Positions 4,215-5,715 of a stretch of DNA of 5,715 nucleotides are shown here, in pieces. This stretch comes from Micrococcaceae bacterium UBA7136 (GTDB lineage Bacteria > Actinomycetota > Actinomycetes > Actinomycetales > Micrococcaceae): the NCBI GenBank assembly GCA_002492045.1, contig DKXC01000124.1:1-5715 (forward strand). Reading direction: 5' to 3'. The position numbers were made by a program, and so were the translations under genes. The notes below the pieces were generated by a model. That model was given only the letters and a program-made list of their open reading frames with translations. It did not search any database and was not told the origin of the DNA. Position 1 is the first letter of the stretch; every line of letters starts with the position of its first letter.

Positions 4215-5648
4215 ATGTCTAATCTCCACACCAGCCCCACCCTGCCCTCCGGCCGCACCTCCCTCATCGGAAGCGGCCTCGCCCTCGGCGCCCTGGACGG
4301 CCGCTACAAGTCCGCCACCGAGCCCCTGGTCGACTACCTCTCAGAAGCCGCCCTCAACCGCGACCGCATCCACGTAGAAATCGAATGGTTCATCTACCTC
4401 TGCGATAACCAGGTCCTACCCGGCCTGGCCCCCCTCACCGACCAGCAGCGGGCCGGCCTACGCGCCATCGTCACCGACTTCAACTCAGAAGCAGTCACCG
4501 AACTAGCCGACATTGAAGCCGTCACCGTCCACGACGTCAAAGCCGTCGAATACTTCATCGCCCGCCGCCTCGAAAACCTGGGCCTAGGACACCTCAAGCC
4601 CCTGGTCCACTTCGGCTGCACCTCAGAAGACATCAACAACCTCTCCTACGCCCTAGGCATCAAGGACGCCGTCACCCAGGTTTGGCTACCCGCCGCCCGC
4701 GCCCTGGTTGAACAAATCCTCAAGCTGGCCGAAGAAGGCCGCCAGGTGCCCATGCTCTCCCGCACCCACGGCCAGCCCGCCACCCCCTCCACCCTGGGCA
4801 AGGAAATGGCCGTCTTCGCCTACCGCCTCGACCGCCAAATCAAGAAGATTGAGCAGGCCGAGTTCCTGGGCAAAATCAACGGCGCCACCGGCACCTACTC
4901 CGCCCACGTCGTCTCCGTCCCCGGCGCCGACTGGCAGAAAATCTCCCGCGAATTTGTCACCTCCCTGGGCCTGGATTGGAACCCCCTGACCACCCAGATC
5001 GAAAACCACGACTGGCAGGCCGAACTCTACTCGTCCATAGCCCACTTCAACCAGGTGCTGCACAACCTCTGCACCGACATCTGGAGCTACATCTCCATCG
5101 GCTTCTTCCGGCAGATTCCCGTGGCAGGCGCAACCGGCTCCTCCACCATGCCCCACAAGGTCAACCCCATCCGCTTCGAGAACGCCGAGGCCAACCTCGA
5201 AATCTCCAACGCCCTGCTCAACACCCTGGGTGCCACCCTGATCCAGTCCCGCTGGCAGCGCGACCTAACCGACTCCTCCTCCCAGCGCAACATCGGCGTG
5301 GCCTTCGGCCACTCCCTGTTGGCCATCTCTAACGTCGCCAAGGGCCTAGAGCGCCTAGACATCGCCACCGACGTCATTGCCGCCGACCTGGACGCCAACT
5401 GGGAGGTCCTGGCAGAGGCCATCCAGATGGTCATGCGGGCCGAAGCCATCGCCGGTGTGCCTGGCATGGAAGACCCCTACGAGCGTCTCAAGGAACTAAC
5501 CCGCGGCCAGCGGGTGGACGCCGCCCGCCTGCAGGAGTTCGTAGCCGGCCTGGGCCTGAGCCCTGAGGCCGAGCAGCGCCTGGCTGAGCTGACCCCGGCC
5601 ACCTACACCGGCCTGGCCTCCCAGCTGCTGGACTGGGCCAAGCGCTAA
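4215..5648 (+). CDS. purB: Adenylosuccinate lyase
   Basis: Adenylosuccinate lyase acts twice in purine synthesis, releasing fumarate from SAICAR to give AICAR and from adenylosuccinate to give AMP. It is a cytosolic homotetramer of the fumarase/aspartase superfamily. The 477 residues, slightly longer than E. coli PurB, contain GALDGRYKS (25-33), HDVKAVEY (106-113), TSEDINN (136-142), the catalytic-His segment THGQPATPSTLGKE (184-197, His185), and the superfamily signature GSSTMPHKVNPIRFENAEAN (308-327) carrying the mobile-loop catalytic Ser. The layout matches the E. coli-type long form and all key residues seem intact. The ATG at 4215 is the only in-frame start before the conserved region; it gives an N-terminus about 12 residues longer than that of E. 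coli. No Shine-Dalgarno sequence is visible in the 15 bases before it. Codons end overwhelmingly in C, unlike the minus-strand neighbours, as expected for a well-expressed gene. It is divergent from the WXG-like operon. Confidence 0.97.
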   Translation: MSNLHTSPTLPSGRTSLIGSGLALGALDGRYKSATEPLVDYLSEAALNRDRIHVEIEWFIYLCDNQVLPGLAPLTDQQRAGLRAIVTDFNSEAVTELADIEAVTVHDVKAVEYFIARRLENLGLGHLKPLVHFGCTSEDINNLSYALGIKDAVTQVWLPAARALVEQILKLAEEGRQVPMLSRTHGQPATPSTLGKEMAVFAYRLDRQIKKIEQAEFLGKINGATGTYSAHVVSVPGADWQKISREFVTSLGLDWNPLTTQIENHDWQAELYSSIAHFNQVLHNLCTDIWSYISIGFFRQIPVAGATGSSTMPHKVNPIRFENAEANLEISNALLNTLGATLIQSRWQRDLTDSSSQRNIGVAFGHSLLAISNVAKGLERLDIATDVIAADLDANWEVLAEAIQMVMRAEAIAGVPGMEDPYERLKELTRGQRVDAARLQEFVAGLGLSPEAEQRLAELTPATYTGLASQLLDWAKR

Positions 5649-5676
5649 TCCAAGCAGGTTAGGCTCGCAGACTCGC

Positions 5677-5705
5677 GCTTGCCGCCTCCCTCTCGCCTCG
5701 CAAGC
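5677..5705 (+). terminator. Weak inverted repeat downstream of purB, possible terminator
   Basis: GCTTGC (5677-5682) pairs with GCAAGC (5700-5705) around a 17-base pyrimidine-rich loop, 28 bases after the purB stop. Two more G-C pairs can form outside one mismatch. The window ends ten bases later without a T-tract, so termination here is only suggested by position. Confidence 0.25.
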
Positions 5706-5715
5706 TCGGCGATTC

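Noticed and set aside
4686..5156. 156-codon minus-strand frame opposite purB
   Set aside because: It is Gly/Val/Ala-rich low-complexity sequence antisense to the catalytic region of an unmistakable purB.

Overview
The window comes from a GC-rich bacterium, most likely an actinobacterium. The signs are a GC-rich coding bias, a WXG-type helical protein paired with a secreted-type hydrolase, and a spermidine-synthase-like protein of a kind common in that phylum. The genus cannot be fixed from the sequence alone; a Micrococcales-like genome is a guess.

Layout. Positions 1-63 are probably the last 20 codons of a plus-strand gene that starts outside the window. Next comes a complete ychJ-type SEC-C protein gene (79-501, +). 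Positions 502-766 lie between two convergent genes and hold the strangest DNA here: an AT-rich island with seven copies of a TCACTGATAA-like 10-mer in both orientations, a long imperfect hairpin, and a second, diverged copy of the 3' end of ychJ. Three minus-strand genes follow, read in the order 3981 to 767 and probably forming one operon: a WXG100-like helical protein (3981-3430), a large protein with an N-terminal helical region and a class-3-lipase-like hydrolase domain (3404-1695), and a spermidine-synthase/methyltransferase-like protein (1690-767). A 233-bp divergent intergenic region (3982-4214) separates this operon from purB (4215-5648, +), a complete adenylosuccinate lyase. A weak inverted repeat follows purB.

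How the genes work together. purB is purine-biosynthesis housekeeping and ychJ is a conserved gene of unknown role; neither has an evident link to its neighbours. The accessory unit is the minus-strand trio. Its first gene carries a W-Q-G turn between two helices, and its second has a helical N-terminus with a YxxxE motif, followed by a GFSQGG nucleophile elbow and an HRSDPVP motif. This fits a WXG partner with a secreted lipase-like effector of type VII (ESX) secretion. That is inference: no secretion machinery, and no recognisable immunity gene, lies in the window. The third gene is translationally coupled to the lipase gene, but its functional link is unknown.

Composition. The plus strand is strongly C/A-rich from about 2400 to 5000 regardless of which strand is coding, while positions 1-60 are strongly G/T-rich. 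This asymmetry also explains several long spurious antisense reading frames.
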